Source: Candidatus Binataceae bacterium (lineage in GTDB: Bacteria > Desulfobacterota > Binatia > Binatales > Binataceae). Taken from it: a stretch of 64,000 nt of DNA. The translations under genes were made by a program, and so were the position numbers. Location of the stretch: assembly GCA_015478645.1 (NCBI GenBank), contig JADMIL010000001.1, forward strand, positions 124,001-188,000, written 5' to 3'. The notes beneath the pieces were generated by a model. The model ran no database searches. It saw only the letters and a list, made by a program, of their open reading frames with translations, and had not been told where the DNA came from. Below are positions 39,890 through 49,503 of this stretch, one piece after another (position 1 is the first letter of the stretch; each line of letters begins with the position of its first letter).

Positions 39890-40582
39890 CTACGGTGAGG
39901 CGGTCTTGCGGATGTCCGAGGCCACGACCTCCGGAGCGATCGACATCCCGTGGTACTGACGCACCATCTGGCCGTTGCTGCCAATCAGGTAGAGCGCGAA
40001 GACGTGGGTCAGTTCGTCCTGCTCGTCTTCGTGCGGAACATTGTAGACGGCGAGCACCCGGTCGACCTGGTCGGGCGGGCCGGTCAGAAACAGCCAGCCG
40101 TTGGCGTCGACACCCTCTTTCTTCGCATAGGCGAGCAGTTGCGGCGGCCGATCTTCGGCCGGGTCGGTGGTGATCGAGACCATCGTCACCCGCGCAGCGG
40201 CATCGCTGCCGAGATTGTCCGCGACCTGCCGCATCTTGGCGGTCAGCATCTCGCAGACGCCGCGGCACGAGGTGTGGATAAAGCTGACCAGGACGATCTT
40301 GCCCTTGAGTGACGCGAGCGATACCGGATGGCCGTTCTGATCGATCAGCTTCGCCGCCGGCAGCCAATCCCTGGGTTCGCTTGCCCCAGGCGCAGACGGC
40401 GTGACCGCCTCCGCACCGGCCCGCGCCGGCGGCCCGCCGATCGCGATTGCGATTAGCGCTCCCGCGCATACTCGGGCGATCAGTCCCCGCCAGTGACGGC
40501 GCCTCGCGACGCTGCGTGGTGCTGCGCCCTGGAATGCGATCGGCTGGGTCAATGCTGCGCGTGGCATGACTAATCCTCTCAC
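39890..40582 (-). CDS. SCO1/SenC family protein
   Basis: GKIVLVSFIHTSCRGVCEMLTAKMRQV...ITTDPAEDRP...YHGMSIAPEVVASDI. Confidence 0.85.
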   Translation of the reverse strand: MRGLVMPRAALTQPIAFQGAAPRSVARRRHWRGLIARVCAGALIAIAIGGPPARAGAEAVTPSAPGASEPRDWLPAAKLIDQNGHPVSLASLKGKIVLVSFIHTSCRGVCEMLTAKMRQVADNLGSDAAARVTMVSITTDPAEDRPPQLLAYAKKEGVDANGWLFLTGPPDQVDRVLAVYNVPHEDEQDELTHVFALYLIGSNGQMVRQYHGMSIAPEVVASDIRKTASP

Positions 40583-40658
40583 AATTCCGGGGTTCCGACT
40601 AACGACGCCCGTTTCCGCCGATTACCATCGGCGCGATGCTCTGTGCGGGCCACGCCTG

Positions 40659-42227
40659 TTAAAGATTTTTCTTTGCGCATTCGCCGGCAATATAGTCGGC
40701 CTGCCGAATCGCCAGCGTCACGATCGTCAGCGTCGGATTTTCCCCCGCGCTGGTGGTGAATTGGCTGCCATCGGAAATGAACAGGTTCTTCAGATCGTGG
40801 GTCTGTCCCCACTTGTTGCAGACGCCATCGCGCGGACTTTCGCTCATCCGGCAGGTGCCGAGATTGTGCGTCGACGGATAGGGCGGCGTCTCGATCGTGC
40901 GGATCGCGCCGACCGCGTCGTAGACCGCAGCGCCGCGCTTATAGCCATACGCGCGCATCGCCAGGTCGTTGGGATGATCGTCGTAATGCACGTTCGGAAT
41001 CGGCAAGCCGAACTGATCTTTTTCCGTCGGATTGAGCGTGACCGCGTTGCTCTCCTGCGGCATATCCTCGCCGACGATCCACATCCCGGCCATGTTGTTA
41101 TGCTGATCGAGCATCCCGGCGTAATCGCGGCCCCACGCGCCGGGATTCAGGAACGCGGCGGTGAACGGCAGCCCCAGCGAGATCGTCTCCATCTCGAAAC
41201 CGCCGGCGAAGCCCCGGCTCGTGTCGAGCCCCGATTCGTCCTGAATAATTCCCGCCATCACGGTGCCGCGATACATATGCACGGGCTTTTTGAAAATCGC
41301 GAAGACCGATCCGGTGGTATGCCGCATGTAGTTCTTGCCAACCTGGCCCGACGAATTGGCCAGCCCCGACGAGTAGGTCGAGGTTGCCGAGTTGAGCAGC
41401 AGCCGCGGACTTTCGATCGAGTTGCACGCGACGCATACGATTCGCGCCTTCTGCACGTTGTGCTGGCCGTTCGCGTCGGCGTAGAGCACGCCCGTCGCCT
41501 TGCCGTTTTTGTCGGCGAGAATCTGCAGCGCCTGCGATTGCGGCCGCAAGTCGAGCTTGCCGGTCGCTTCGGCCTTGGGAATCTCAGTGTAGAGCGTTGA
41601 CCATTTCGCGCCCGACTTGCATCCCTGGAAGCAAAACCCCAACTGCCAGCACGACGATCGATCGTCGCGCGGCCGGCTGTTGATCGCCATCCGCCCGGTA
41701 TGCACGGTCTTGTAACCGACCCGCGTCGCCCCGTTGTACATCACCTTGAAGTTATTATTGCCGGGCAGACCGGGAATATCGTTGGTCCGCGTCACCCCCA
41801 TCTTGTCTTCGGCCTTGGCATAGTACGGCGCGAGATCCGCAAGCCCGATCGGCCAGTCGAGCAGGTTGGCGCCGGTGATATTCGAGTAGTTAGTCTTCGC
41901 CTTGAACTCATGCTCTTGCAGGCGCAACGAGGCGCCCGCCCAATGCACCGTGGTGCCGCCGACCGTTTTGCAAATCCACGCCGGCAGGTTCGGAAAATCC
42001 TTTGCCACGCGCCAACTGCCCGAGGTCGTGCGCTTGTCGAGCCACGCCAACTGGTTGAACGCGAACCATTCGTCGTTGTGAAAAGTGGCCGAGGATTGGC
42101 GCTGGCCGGCTTCGAGCAATACTACTTTCAAGCCCTTTTGCGTAAGCTCGTTGGCGAGCGTACCGCCGCCGGCGCCAGAACCGATAATCACCACTACTGA
42201 GTCATCGCCTGAATCAAAGCGCGCCAC
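40659..42227 (-). CDS. GMC-type oxidoreductase (large subunit of a dehydrogenase complex)
   Basis: VVIIGSGAGGGTLANELTQKGLKVVLLEAG; SESPRDGVCNKWGQTHDLKNLFISDGSQFTTSAGENPTLTIVTLAIR. Confidence 0.88.
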   Translation of the reverse strand: MARFDSGDDSVVVIIGSGAGGGTLANELTQKGLKVVLLEAGQRQSSATFHNDEWFAFNQLAWLDKRTTSGSWRVAKDFPNLPAWICKTVGGTTVHWAGASLRLQEHEFKAKTNYSNITGANLLDWPIGLADLAPYYAKAEDKMGVTRTNDIPGLPGNNNFKVMYNGATRVGYKTVHTGRMAINSRPRDDRSSCWQLGFCFQGCKSGAKWSTLYTEIPKAEATGKLDLRPQSQALQILADKNGKATGVLYADANGQHNVQKARIVCVACNSIESPRLLLNSATSTYSSGLANSSGQVGKNYMRHTTGSVFAIFKKPVHMYRGTVMAGIIQDESGLDTSRGFAGGFEMETISLGLPFTAAFLNPGAWGRDYAGMLDQHNNMAGMWIVGEDMPQESNAVTLNPTEKDQFGLPIPNVHYDDHPNDLAMRAYGYKRGAAVYDAVGAIRTIETPPYPSTHNLGTCRMSESPRDGVCNKWGQTHDLKNLFISDGSQFTTSAGENPTLTIVTLAIRQADYIAGECAKKNL

Positions 42228-42243
42228 TACACAGACCTCCGCG

Positions 42244-42783
42244 TCACGAAGCTTTGGGACTGGCCGAGGCCGGCGGATCCGGCAGCCATTTCAGATCGTT
42301 GAAGCCATGATGGAGGTAGCCGCCAAACGGATATGACGCTCCTGGATAGCCAAAGCGTTTCCACACGGCGGGATTATTGTAGAGCGATACCAGCTCGATA
42401 CCGCGGACCTTCTGAAAGAACGGCGTCGTCTCGATCCGCTTTAGCCCGGCCACCTGCTCGGCGCTCGAGCGCGCGGCGAATTTCTTGGCGCCGCCGGCGT
42501 CAAGCTGCGCGATCCCGTCATGCATCATTTGCGCACTGGCCGGCGTGGCCTGGGCCTCCTGATCGAGATCGTGCACCACCTTGATGTAGTAGCTATCGGC
42601 AAGGCGATCGTGCGGAAAAATCTCCCGCACCATCTTGAGCAGCGTCTCGCCCTCATGCTCGCTGAAGGCCTTCAGTTCGGCAGTCCACGAAGCCGCGAAA
42701 CTGACCGCCGCGGCCCCCGATGTGGCAATCGCCACGCCAGCTACCGCGATTGCCCCCTTCTGCAAGAATTCGCGTCGCTTCAT
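42244..42783 (-). CDS. Gluconate 2-dehydrogenase subunit 3-like protein
   Basis: MKRREFLQKGAIAVAGVAIA signal and ...HEGETLLKMVREIFPHDRLADSYYIKVVHDLDQEA. Confidence 0.8.
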   Translation of the reverse strand: MKRREFLQKGAIAVAGVAIATSGAAAVSFAASWTAELKAFSEHEGETLLKMVREIFPHDRLADSYYIKVVHDLDQEAQATPASAQMMHDGIAQLDAGGAKKFAARSSAEQVAGLKRIETTPFFQKVRGIELVSLYNNPAVWKRFGYPGASYPFGGYLHHGFNDLKWLPDPPASASPKAS

Positions 42784-42921
42784 CTCCGCTGCGTCCTTCC
42801 CTGCGCCACATCCTTGCCCTGCGCAGGCGCTTCATCGGCCCCGCGGGCCAATGCCCTCATCGTTACGAAATGCCAGTTCGCCGCGAACTGCCTATCGCCG
42901 CAAAATGCCGGCCACCATGCA

Positions 42922-43374
42922 TTACTTACCCAGCTTGCGCACGCGCTCGACCAGCGCGGCGACTACCGCCGGTTCATTTTCGAGGTCCGGATTCGAGGCC
43001 ATCTCGGCACTCAAGCCCACCGCCTTGCCACCCTGGACGATCGCCTGAGCGATGCGCGCGTCGGTCACCGAACGCTGCCATTTGCGGCTGTGGAAATTGA
43101 CTGGCCGCGGGTTCAGATTGGCCGCCGCCGGACCGTTGCCGCGACCCTGGTCGCCATGGCACGTGGCGCATCGCGAGGTAAAGATCTCCGCCGCCTGCGC
43201 GCGCGCATCCGCGGTGACCGCGGCCGGCGGCGCGCTATCATGATTATCCGTCGAGGCCGCCTGCGCGAGCATTTGATAGGAATTCGCCGCCCGACTGACT
43301 AACGGCGCAGCGCCCGCCGCGGTCATCGCCATGACTGCGGCGACGAAGCCATAACCGAACCTACGCGCTTTCAT
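42922..43374 (-). CDS. Cytochrome c (class I, single heme)
   Basis: Signal peptide; AAEIFTSRCATCHGDQGRGNGPAAANLNPRPVNF. Confidence 0.87.
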   Translation of the reverse strand: MKARRFGYGFVAAVMAMTAAGAAPLVSRAANSYQMLAQAASTDNHDSAPPAAVTADARAQAAEIFTSRCATCHGDQGRGNGPAAANLNPRPVNFHSRKWQRSVTDARIAQAIVQGGKAVGLSAEMASNPDLENEPAVVAALVERVRKLGK

Positions 43375-43403
43375 CCGCTACGCGCGCCCTGCCGTCCGCC
43401 CGA

Positions 43404-44444
43404 TCAAGGTATCAGTACCGCGCGCCCTTTGATCTGGCCGTTCTTAAGATCCTGCAGGGCGGTATTAGCTTCGCTGAGACGGTATTCTCTGGTCGTCAGA
43501 TTGACTAATCCGCGATCCGCCAGCGCCATCAGTTCGACCAGGTCTGAGTAGGTACCGACCAGGTTGCCGACGATCGTCTTCTCAGTGACGATCATCTCCA
43601 TCGTCGCGATCTCAACTTTGCCGCCGTAGCCGACGATATAGTAGTAACCGGCGTTGCAGGTCATCTTGAGCCCGTTGGCCACCGCGGCCCCTTCGCCGAC
43701 AAAATCGATCACCGCCTGCGCGCCCGCGCCGCCGGTCAGTGCGAGCACCGCATCGACCTCGTTGCCGTCGGCGCGGACCGTATGCGTCGCGCCGCACTCA
43801 CGCGCGAGCTTCAGCGCGGCTTCCGATCGGTCAACCACGATCACATCGGCGGCACACAGCGCCTTGAGCACCTGTATACCTATATGTCCGAGTCCGCCCG
43901 CGCCGATCGCGACCGCACAGTCGCCCGGCAGCAGATGCGCCGCGGCCTTCTTCACCGCATGGTACGCCGTTAGGCCGGCGTCGGCGTAAGGCGCGACGTC
44001 CTTGGGTGCGAGTGTGCGCGGCAGCTTGATCAGTGCGCGCTCGGCGGTCTTGAGCAACTCGGCGTATCCGCCGTTCGAATCGATTCCCGGAAATGCGCCG
44101 CCCGCATGCATATCGTTGCCGCGCCGCGCCGCCAGCGTCTCGCCATGGCTCAACAGCGGATGACAGATCACCGGGTCGCCGACCTTCACGCCCGTGACGC
44201 CCGCGCCGACGGCCTCGATCCAGCCGGCGTTTTCGTGGCCCATGATGTACGGCAGTTGGACCGGCACGCGATCGCGCCACAGCCCCTCGATCACGTGGAG
44301 GTCGGTGCGGCATACGCCGGCGCCGCCGACCCGCACGATCACGTCGAACAGGCTCTCGATCTTCGGTTCGGGCACGTCCTTGTAGACCACGAACTCGGGC
44401 CGTTCGAGCTTCAGATCGTACTGGTTTAGAACTGCTGCCTTCAT
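43404..44444 (-). CDS. Zinc-dependent alcohol dehydrogenase (MDR)
   Basis: GGAGVCRTDLHVIEGLW...GHENAGWIEAVG...AIGAGGLGHIGIQVLKAL. Confidence 0.88.
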   Translation of the reverse strand: MKAAVLNQYDLKLERPEFVVYKDVPEPKIESLFDVIVRVGGAGVCRTDLHVIEGLWRDRVPVQLPYIMGHENAGWIEAVGAGVTGVKVGDPVICHPLLSHGETLAARRGNDMHAGGAFPGIDSNGGYAELLKTAERALIKLPRTLAPKDVAPYADAGLTAYHAVKKAAAHLLPGDCAVAIGAGGLGHIGIQVLKALCAADVIVVDRSEAALKLARECGATHTVRADGNEVDAVLALTGGAGAQAVIDFVGEGAAVANGLKMTCNAGYYYIVGYGGKVEIATMEMIVTEKTIVGNLVGTYSDLVELMALADRGLVNLTTREYRLSEANTALQDLKNGQIKGRAVLIP

Positions 44445-44649
44445 TTAATTATAACCGCGGCTTCGCAGACTCGCCCGCACCCCATGCCCGCTTCGCCCGA
44501 TGCGAACTTCACTCGCCTACGCGCCATGACCAACCGCGGCTTTGACTGGGATGCGGACGAGTCCGCGAAGTCGCGCTTTAGGTCTCGCCACACCCCATGC
44601 CTGACCGCGGTGCACCTGCGTTTCGCTCAATAGCCACTCCGCGCTCGCT

Positions 44650-45942
44650 CTACGGCAGGTACTGCGGCTGAAATTCGGTCGGGATCAGCACCGATTTGAC
44701 GGTCACCAGATCGTATTTTCTCCGCTCGCCCTGAAAATGCACGAGCCCCGCGATTAGCTGCTGCGGATCGTGCAACGGAATCAGCCGCTCGTCGTTGAAT
44801 ACGTCGCCGCTCATCGTGAGCTTCACCGCGCGGGTCTCGCCCGGCGCGATCGGTGTATTGGGCTCGACGTCGAGTTTGCCGGTATAGTCGGCCGGTCCCG
44901 CCTGCGCGATCGCCGCCGCGTCGCCATTGACGAACGTCGTCATCGCCATCGAGTATTCGGTCAGCGTCAGCGGCATATCGCTGATATTCTTGATCTGGGT
45001 ATTAAGGATCAGCGTGCTGGTCTTCTCGTCATAGGTTGCGCCGGTGCCGCGCACCGTCGCCAGATTCACGCCAGGCGCAGCCGAGACCGGCTCAAAGCGA
45101 TCGGTCTGCTGCGGCAGCCGCACTGGAAATTTTGCCGCCATGTAGACCCAGCCACCGACCATCATCGCGACGGTGATACCCGCCAGCACGCTCATCCAGA
45201 AATGATCGCGCGGTGTGATCAATCCAATATCCGGCGCGTCGTCGTTGATCGGCAGTTGAATCGTCACCGCCAGGCGGGTCACCGTGCGCTTGGGCACCGT
45301 CCAGTAGAGCATCCAGATGACGCCGATGATGAATCCGGCGAGCGACCACCACCAGACGAACGCACCGCCGTAATGCTCGAGGTTAACTTTCTGCCCATCG
45401 AGCAGCGACACGTCGAAGCGAAATGGCGTCGCACTGGGCTCGACCGTGACCCATTCGCCCGGGCCGATCAGCGTGCCGGTGCCCTGGATCGCAATCCCGG
45501 GATGGACGTGCCAGCGGCCCGGATTACGTCCGCGCATCACCATATTGAAATTGTAGACGCCGCCCTTTTCCACGAAGATCGATCCCATGTCGGGTTCGCC
45601 ATTGACCGTGCGATCGGCCAGCACAAATACCGGGCCGGGCACCACCGGCGTGATATACGCCGTGGCCGGCGGATCGAGCGTGTAGGGCCAGGTCTCGAGG
45701 ATCTTGAGGCTCCCGGTGATCGTGACCGGATCGCCAACCTTGATCACGGTCGGCGAGATATGGACATTGAAGAACGCGACCGTCAGGTCCTTGAGAAACG
45801 GCTCGTCGGCCGCTTCGCCATGGGCCCAGGCGCCGCGTGCGCCGCACAGGATAATCAGAACGGCCGCCGTCAGACCGGCCGCAAATCGCAATCGCATCTG
45901 CGCACTCCTCACCGGGCGGCGGCCCATAACGGGCCGCGCCAC
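44650..45942 (-). CDS. pmoB: Copper membrane monooxygenase subunit B (PmoB/AmoB family)
   Basis: AHGE after signal peptide; NPGRWHVHPGIAIQGTGTLIGPGEWVTVE. Confidence 0.92.
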   Translation of the reverse strand: MARPVMGRRPVRSAQMRLRFAAGLTAAVLIILCGARGAWAHGEAADEPFLKDLTVAFFNVHISPTVIKVGDPVTITGSLKILETWPYTLDPPATAYITPVVPGPVFVLADRTVNGEPDMGSIFVEKGGVYNFNMVMRGRNPGRWHVHPGIAIQGTGTLIGPGEWVTVEPSATPFRFDVSLLDGQKVNLEHYGGAFVWWWSLAGFIIGVIWMLYWTVPKRTVTRLAVTIQLPINDDAPDIGLITPRDHFWMSVLAGITVAMMVGGWVYMAAKFPVRLPQQTDRFEPVSAAPGVNLATVRGTGATYDEKTSTLILNTQIKNISDMPLTLTEYSMAMTTFVNGDAAAIAQAGPADYTGKLDVEPNTPIAPGETRAVKLTMSGDVFNDERLIPLHDPQQLIAGLVHFQGERRKYDLVTVKSVLIPTEFQPQYLP

Positions 45943-45961
45943 TGCGCAATCGGGCGGATTC

Positions 45962-46228
45962 TTATCTACTAATCGCCCGTCGTTTCAGGTTTTGTGACTT
46001 CGAGACCGGCGGCTCGCGCCGCGTCGGCCACAGAATCATGATCCAGTAACAGATGATTCCGAGCCCCACCGACAGGCCTACCGGCGGTCCCAGCTCCCCC
46101 GGACCCGCCATCCCGCCGTGAGCGCTCGCCGACGGAGCGAATAGGCCGATCCACGAGATCGCGAGCGCCATTCGCCGCGCCCATCGGTAATTATGCGTTC
46201 TTCGTGTCATCGCCTGCCAGATACTCAA
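45962..46228 (-). CDS. Small single-TM protein within the CuMMO locus
   Basis: Signal/TM then HGGMAGPGELGPPVGLSVGLGIICYWIMILWP; between pmoA and pmoB. Confidence 0.6.
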   Translation of the reverse strand: MSIWQAMTRRTHNYRWARRMALAISWIGLFAPSASAHGGMAGPGELGPPVGLSVGLGIICYWIMILWPTRREPPVSKSQNLKRRAISR

Positions 46229-46249
46229 TTGACGCCAGTTACTGAATAC

Positions 46250-47047
46250 TCAGATCGTCTTGATAAAACGCCCGATCGGCCACACCGCGAGATAGCGGCC
46301 GATGAATTGTCCGATCCAATAGCCTATCACCGCCATGGTCCCGCCAAATACCAGTGAGACGTACTGAGTCTCACCCAAAAAGCTCCGCAATGCGCCACGC
46401 TCGATATGCCGCATGTACTCGGGCGTCTGCGAACGGATATAGCCGATGCCCTGCACGTCCGACACCGTCATCACGTGATGCATGAACACGGCGGGCTGCA
46501 GAAACGGAGCGAGCGGTATGTAATTGAACGCCCAGACCATAAAGGCCCACGTCGCCCCTCCGATCAGCGATGTGAGCACAAAACTTCGCGTCTTCATCAA
46601 TAGCCAGTCCAGGATGATCGCAGCCGGCACGGTCGAAATCGGCCAGACGAAATTCAGCGGATAGGTCTCGGCCACGTGCCATTGAAAATAGCGCCCGATC
46701 CACGAGGCCAGGAACAGGCACACGCAGGTATAGGTCGCGCCGGTCGGAAAGCGCCACGCCACCCATTGAATCCATTGCAGCGCCGACGGAATGATAATCG
46801 TTGCGAAGGCCGTGATCACCGGCCACCACTGCGCGTCTTTCCAATCGGTCCAGAAATCCCAGTCGCCGGCGAACAGCAGCTTGGTGATATCCGCCGCCCC
46901 CGCCACGATAAATATCGCCGTGACCCAGAAGACCACGTCCCAGGTCCGATCGATATACTTGTATTTCGCGTTCAGCAGGTCGCGCAGTTCGAGCCGCCGC
47001 TGGCGTTCAGCCGCGGACATCGTTAGCGCAGAAGGTGTCGACGCCAT
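46250..47047 (-). CDS. pmoA: Copper membrane monooxygenase subunit A (PmoA/AmoA family)
   Basis: TWDVVFWVTAIFIVAGAADITKLLFAGDWDFWTDWKDAQWWPV; WRFPTGATYTCVCLFLASWIGRYFQW. Confidence 0.93.
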   Translation of the reverse strand: MASTPSALTMSAAERQRRLELRDLLNAKYKYIDRTWDVVFWVTAIFIVAGAADITKLLFAGDWDFWTDWKDAQWWPVITAFATIIIPSALQWIQWVAWRFPTGATYTCVCLFLASWIGRYFQWHVAETYPLNFVWPISTVPAAIILDWLLMKTRSFVLTSLIGGATWAFMVWAFNYIPLAPFLQPAVFMHHVMTVSDVQGIGYIRSQTPEYMRHIERGALRSFLGETQYVSLVFGGTMAVIGYWIGQFIGRYLAVWPIGRFIKTI

Positions 47048-47103
47048 CTATTCTCCCCCAAGCTCCCCAAGCTATTGCGCGCCGGTCCCTCCCGGCGCAT
47101 TAC

Positions 47104-47910
47104 TCAACCAGCGGCCGCACTATGGATTGGCGCTTCCTCGCTGGCCTGCGCCGACTTCTCGATCTGATAGAGCCGCAGGATACTCTCGCCCCAGACCGCG
47201 AACATGCCGCTCGCCAGCCATCCGTAGGCCACAAACGGCCAATGGAACGGCACCGAGAAAAATTCTTCCGATAGCCACAGGCTGTGGCCCCATTCGTTGA
47301 ACGCGACCTGCATGAACTCGAGCACCGCCGCCGAGATCAGCAGGAAAAACGACCACGGAAAGCCCTTGTCGGGACTGTACAGCGCGGGTATCCGGTAGCG
47401 TCCGTAGATATACGCGCCCAGCGCGAGCACCACCGAGAGCGGAAAGAAAAAGTAGAACATCGGGATATGCGTCGGCGTCAGCGCCGTATCGCGCACCATC
47501 GTCTGATGCCACGCGCCGTCCCAGTTCGGCCAGAAACTCGCCTCGATGTAGAGCGACAGGCTGGTCGCGCCGATAATCCCCCACAGCACCGCGATCCGCC
47601 GCACCTCTTCGCGCGGCGCCGCCTGCGGATTTTCGAGCGCACGGCCGGTCCGGATCAGCCATCCGTACCACAGCCCGCAGAAGATCCCGTTGGTCAACAG
47701 TTCCGCCCAGAACAGCGCCCGGTAATGCGTCGTGAAGGCATGCGTCGCCGAATTCAGGCCAATCGTGAAGGCGTATTTGTAGTCGAAGAGCCAGAGAAAC
47801 AGGTTCGCCGCCAGCAGCGCCGCACAGCCGACAAACAGCGTCTTCCAGCCTCCGAGCCAATCCGTCGGGCCGCGGCCGCCCGCTTCATCCAGTCCCCGTG
47901 TCGAGTCCAT
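47104..47910 (-). CDS. pmoC: Copper membrane monooxygenase subunit C (PmoC/AmoC family)
   Basis: SFWPNWDGAWHQTMVRDTALTPTHIPMFYFFFP; D-x3-H-x12-H metal-site pattern. Confidence 0.93.
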   Translation of the reverse strand: MDSTRGLDEAGGRGPTDWLGGWKTLFVGCAALLAANLFLWLFDYKYAFTIGLNSATHAFTTHYRALFWAELLTNGIFCGLWYGWLIRTGRALENPQAAPREEVRRIAVLWGIIGATSLSLYIEASFWPNWDGAWHQTMVRDTALTPTHIPMFYFFFPLSVVLALGAYIYGRYRIPALYSPDKGFPWSFFLLISAAVLEFMQVAFNEWGHSLWLSEEFFSVPFHWPFVAYGWLASGMFAVWGESILRLYQIEKSAQASEEAPIHSAAAG

Positions 47911-48033
47911 CCAGATCTTCCCCTGTGACCAGAGATTGACTTATCAATCAAGGGCTTACACCGCATTGACGCGCGGCGTCAACCATTGCGATTGCCCTCG
48001 TCCGGCGCGATCGTCCCAATCGGCGCTGCGCGT

Positions 48034-48537
48034 TCAGGCCGGCGGACGCGGGCGGCTCGCGATCTCTTTCGATTCCGCCACCTTGAGCTTGCGCGCGGCC
48101 GCCGCCCGCCGCCGCGCGTAGACCGCCGGGTCGGCCAATGGCGAATGGTCATGCCCATGCGGATGCGGTTGATTCTTGGCCGCGGGCACGCCGAGTTGCG
48201 CTGAGCGCTCGGCGCGCGCCGCCACCGTATCGTCGTATTCCGCACCGCGGCCATGCTTATAGGCCGCAAAACGCGACGCCGACTTGTCGTCCATCCAGCA
48301 CAGCCGCGCGCCCGGCGGCACCTTGAGGCTGGTCACTTCCGGCCGCGACGGATCGCTCCGTCCCACAGCCGGTGGCGGACTTCCACCGCCCATCATGAAG
48401 CTCACCGCCGAGATTATCCGCCGCGCCGGCCGCGCGCATCGCGGACATGGCCGCGCGCGCATCCGCGCCGCACTAAGCGGCACCAGCACCTCGAAAGTTA
48501 CTCCGCAGGGCTCACAGCGGCATTCATACAACGGCAT
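48034..48537 (-). CDS. FmdB-type zinc-ribbon protein
   Basis: MPLYECRCEPCGVTFEVLVPL...ARPCPRCARPARRIISAVSF. Confidence 0.8.
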   Translation of the reverse strand: MPLYECRCEPCGVTFEVLVPLSAARMRARPCPRCARPARRIISAVSFMMGGGSPPPAVGRSDPSRPEVTSLKVPPGARLCWMDDKSASRFAAYKHGRGAEYDDTVAARAERSAQLGVPAAKNQPHPHGHDHSPLADPAVYARRRAAAARKLKVAESKEIASRPRPPA

Positions 48538-48620
48538 CGCAATCTCTTTACGCGCTCGCGGCGCGGCGCAGGCCATTCGATCGACGCGCGCCGCGCCGCC
48601 CCATCGAATCGATTCGAACC

Positions 48621-49397
48621 CTATTCAACCAGATGCGGATGTTCCTTCCAGTCGTCGGGGTCGTGCGTGATCCAGACCGTTGCGCCATGCATATCGCGAA
48701 TCGCCTTCACCCGCCGGATCGATTTCACCGACTGAATCGGGTCGGTGTCGATCCCCATCGTCGCCTCCTGAGTAATCGCGGCGCGCAGATGCACGGTGTC
48801 GCCGGTCAGCAGGAACTTGCGATTGGACAGGTTGACCAGTAGCGAGCATTCGCCGGGCGTATGGCCGGGGGTGTAGAGAAATTTGAGCGCGCCGTCGCCG
48901 AACAGGTCGAGGTCCTGGTCAAACTCAAGCCAGTTGTACGCGCGGGTCGGCAGAAAATCGTTCAGGATAAACGCCCAGCGCCGATCCGGGTCCGGCCAGT
49001 AGGCGTATTGCAGTTCGTTGGCGCCGACGATAAACGTGGCCTTCGGGAAATACGTCAGGCCGCCCGAATGATCCAGATGCGAATGTGACAGGATGACGTA
49101 TTTCACGTCGGACGCCTTATAGCCGACGCCCGCGATCTGCTTGTCGAGCGTGTCCGACTTGCTCCATTTGATCGGCAGCGCCTGCGCCACTTCGCCCCAG
49201 TAGCCCGCCGCGTCGTCGATAATCTTGGGGTTACATCCGCTGTCGAACAGCACCAGCCCCTTGGGATGTTCGATCAGGAACGAGGGGCACGGCAACTGCA
49301 ACAGGCTCGCGTCGCCGCCATGCATCAGGAGCGACGCCGGCGCGGTCAGTTCCGCGCCCGGCAGGGCCCACATCTTCTTCGCTTTGCCGTCAGCCAT
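48621..49397 (-). CDS. Metallo-beta-lactamase fold hydrolase, N-acyl homoserine lactonase-like
   Basis: LFDSGCNP...ILSHSHLDHSGGL...YTPGHTPGECSLL...LTGDTVH. Confidence 0.82.
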   Translation of the reverse strand: MADGKAKKMWALPGAELTAPASLLMHGGDASLLQLPCPSFLIEHPKGLVLFDSGCNPKIIDDAAGYWGEVAQALPIKWSKSDTLDKQIAGVGYKASDVKYVILSHSHLDHSGGLTYFPKATFIVGANELQYAYWPDPDRRWAFILNDFLPTRAYNWLEFDQDLDLFGDGALKFLYTPGHTPGECSLLVNLSNRKFLLTGDTVHLRAAITQEATMGIDTDPIQSVKSIRRVKAIRDMHGATVWITHDPDDWKEHPHLVE

Positions 49398-49503
49398 TGG
49401 TCCACTCCAATCGATATTTCGTTAAGTACAATTGCCGCAATTGCCACGCACGGCGCATCGTCCGCCAGATTGCCGCCAAGCTAGATCGGGCCGTCCGACA
49501 CTG

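Noticed and set aside
48361-48420. Fluoride-aptamer-like GGTGGCGGACTTCCACCGCC
   Set aside because: Lies inside the fmdB-like coding sequence and lacks the P2 stem and matching pseudoknot strand
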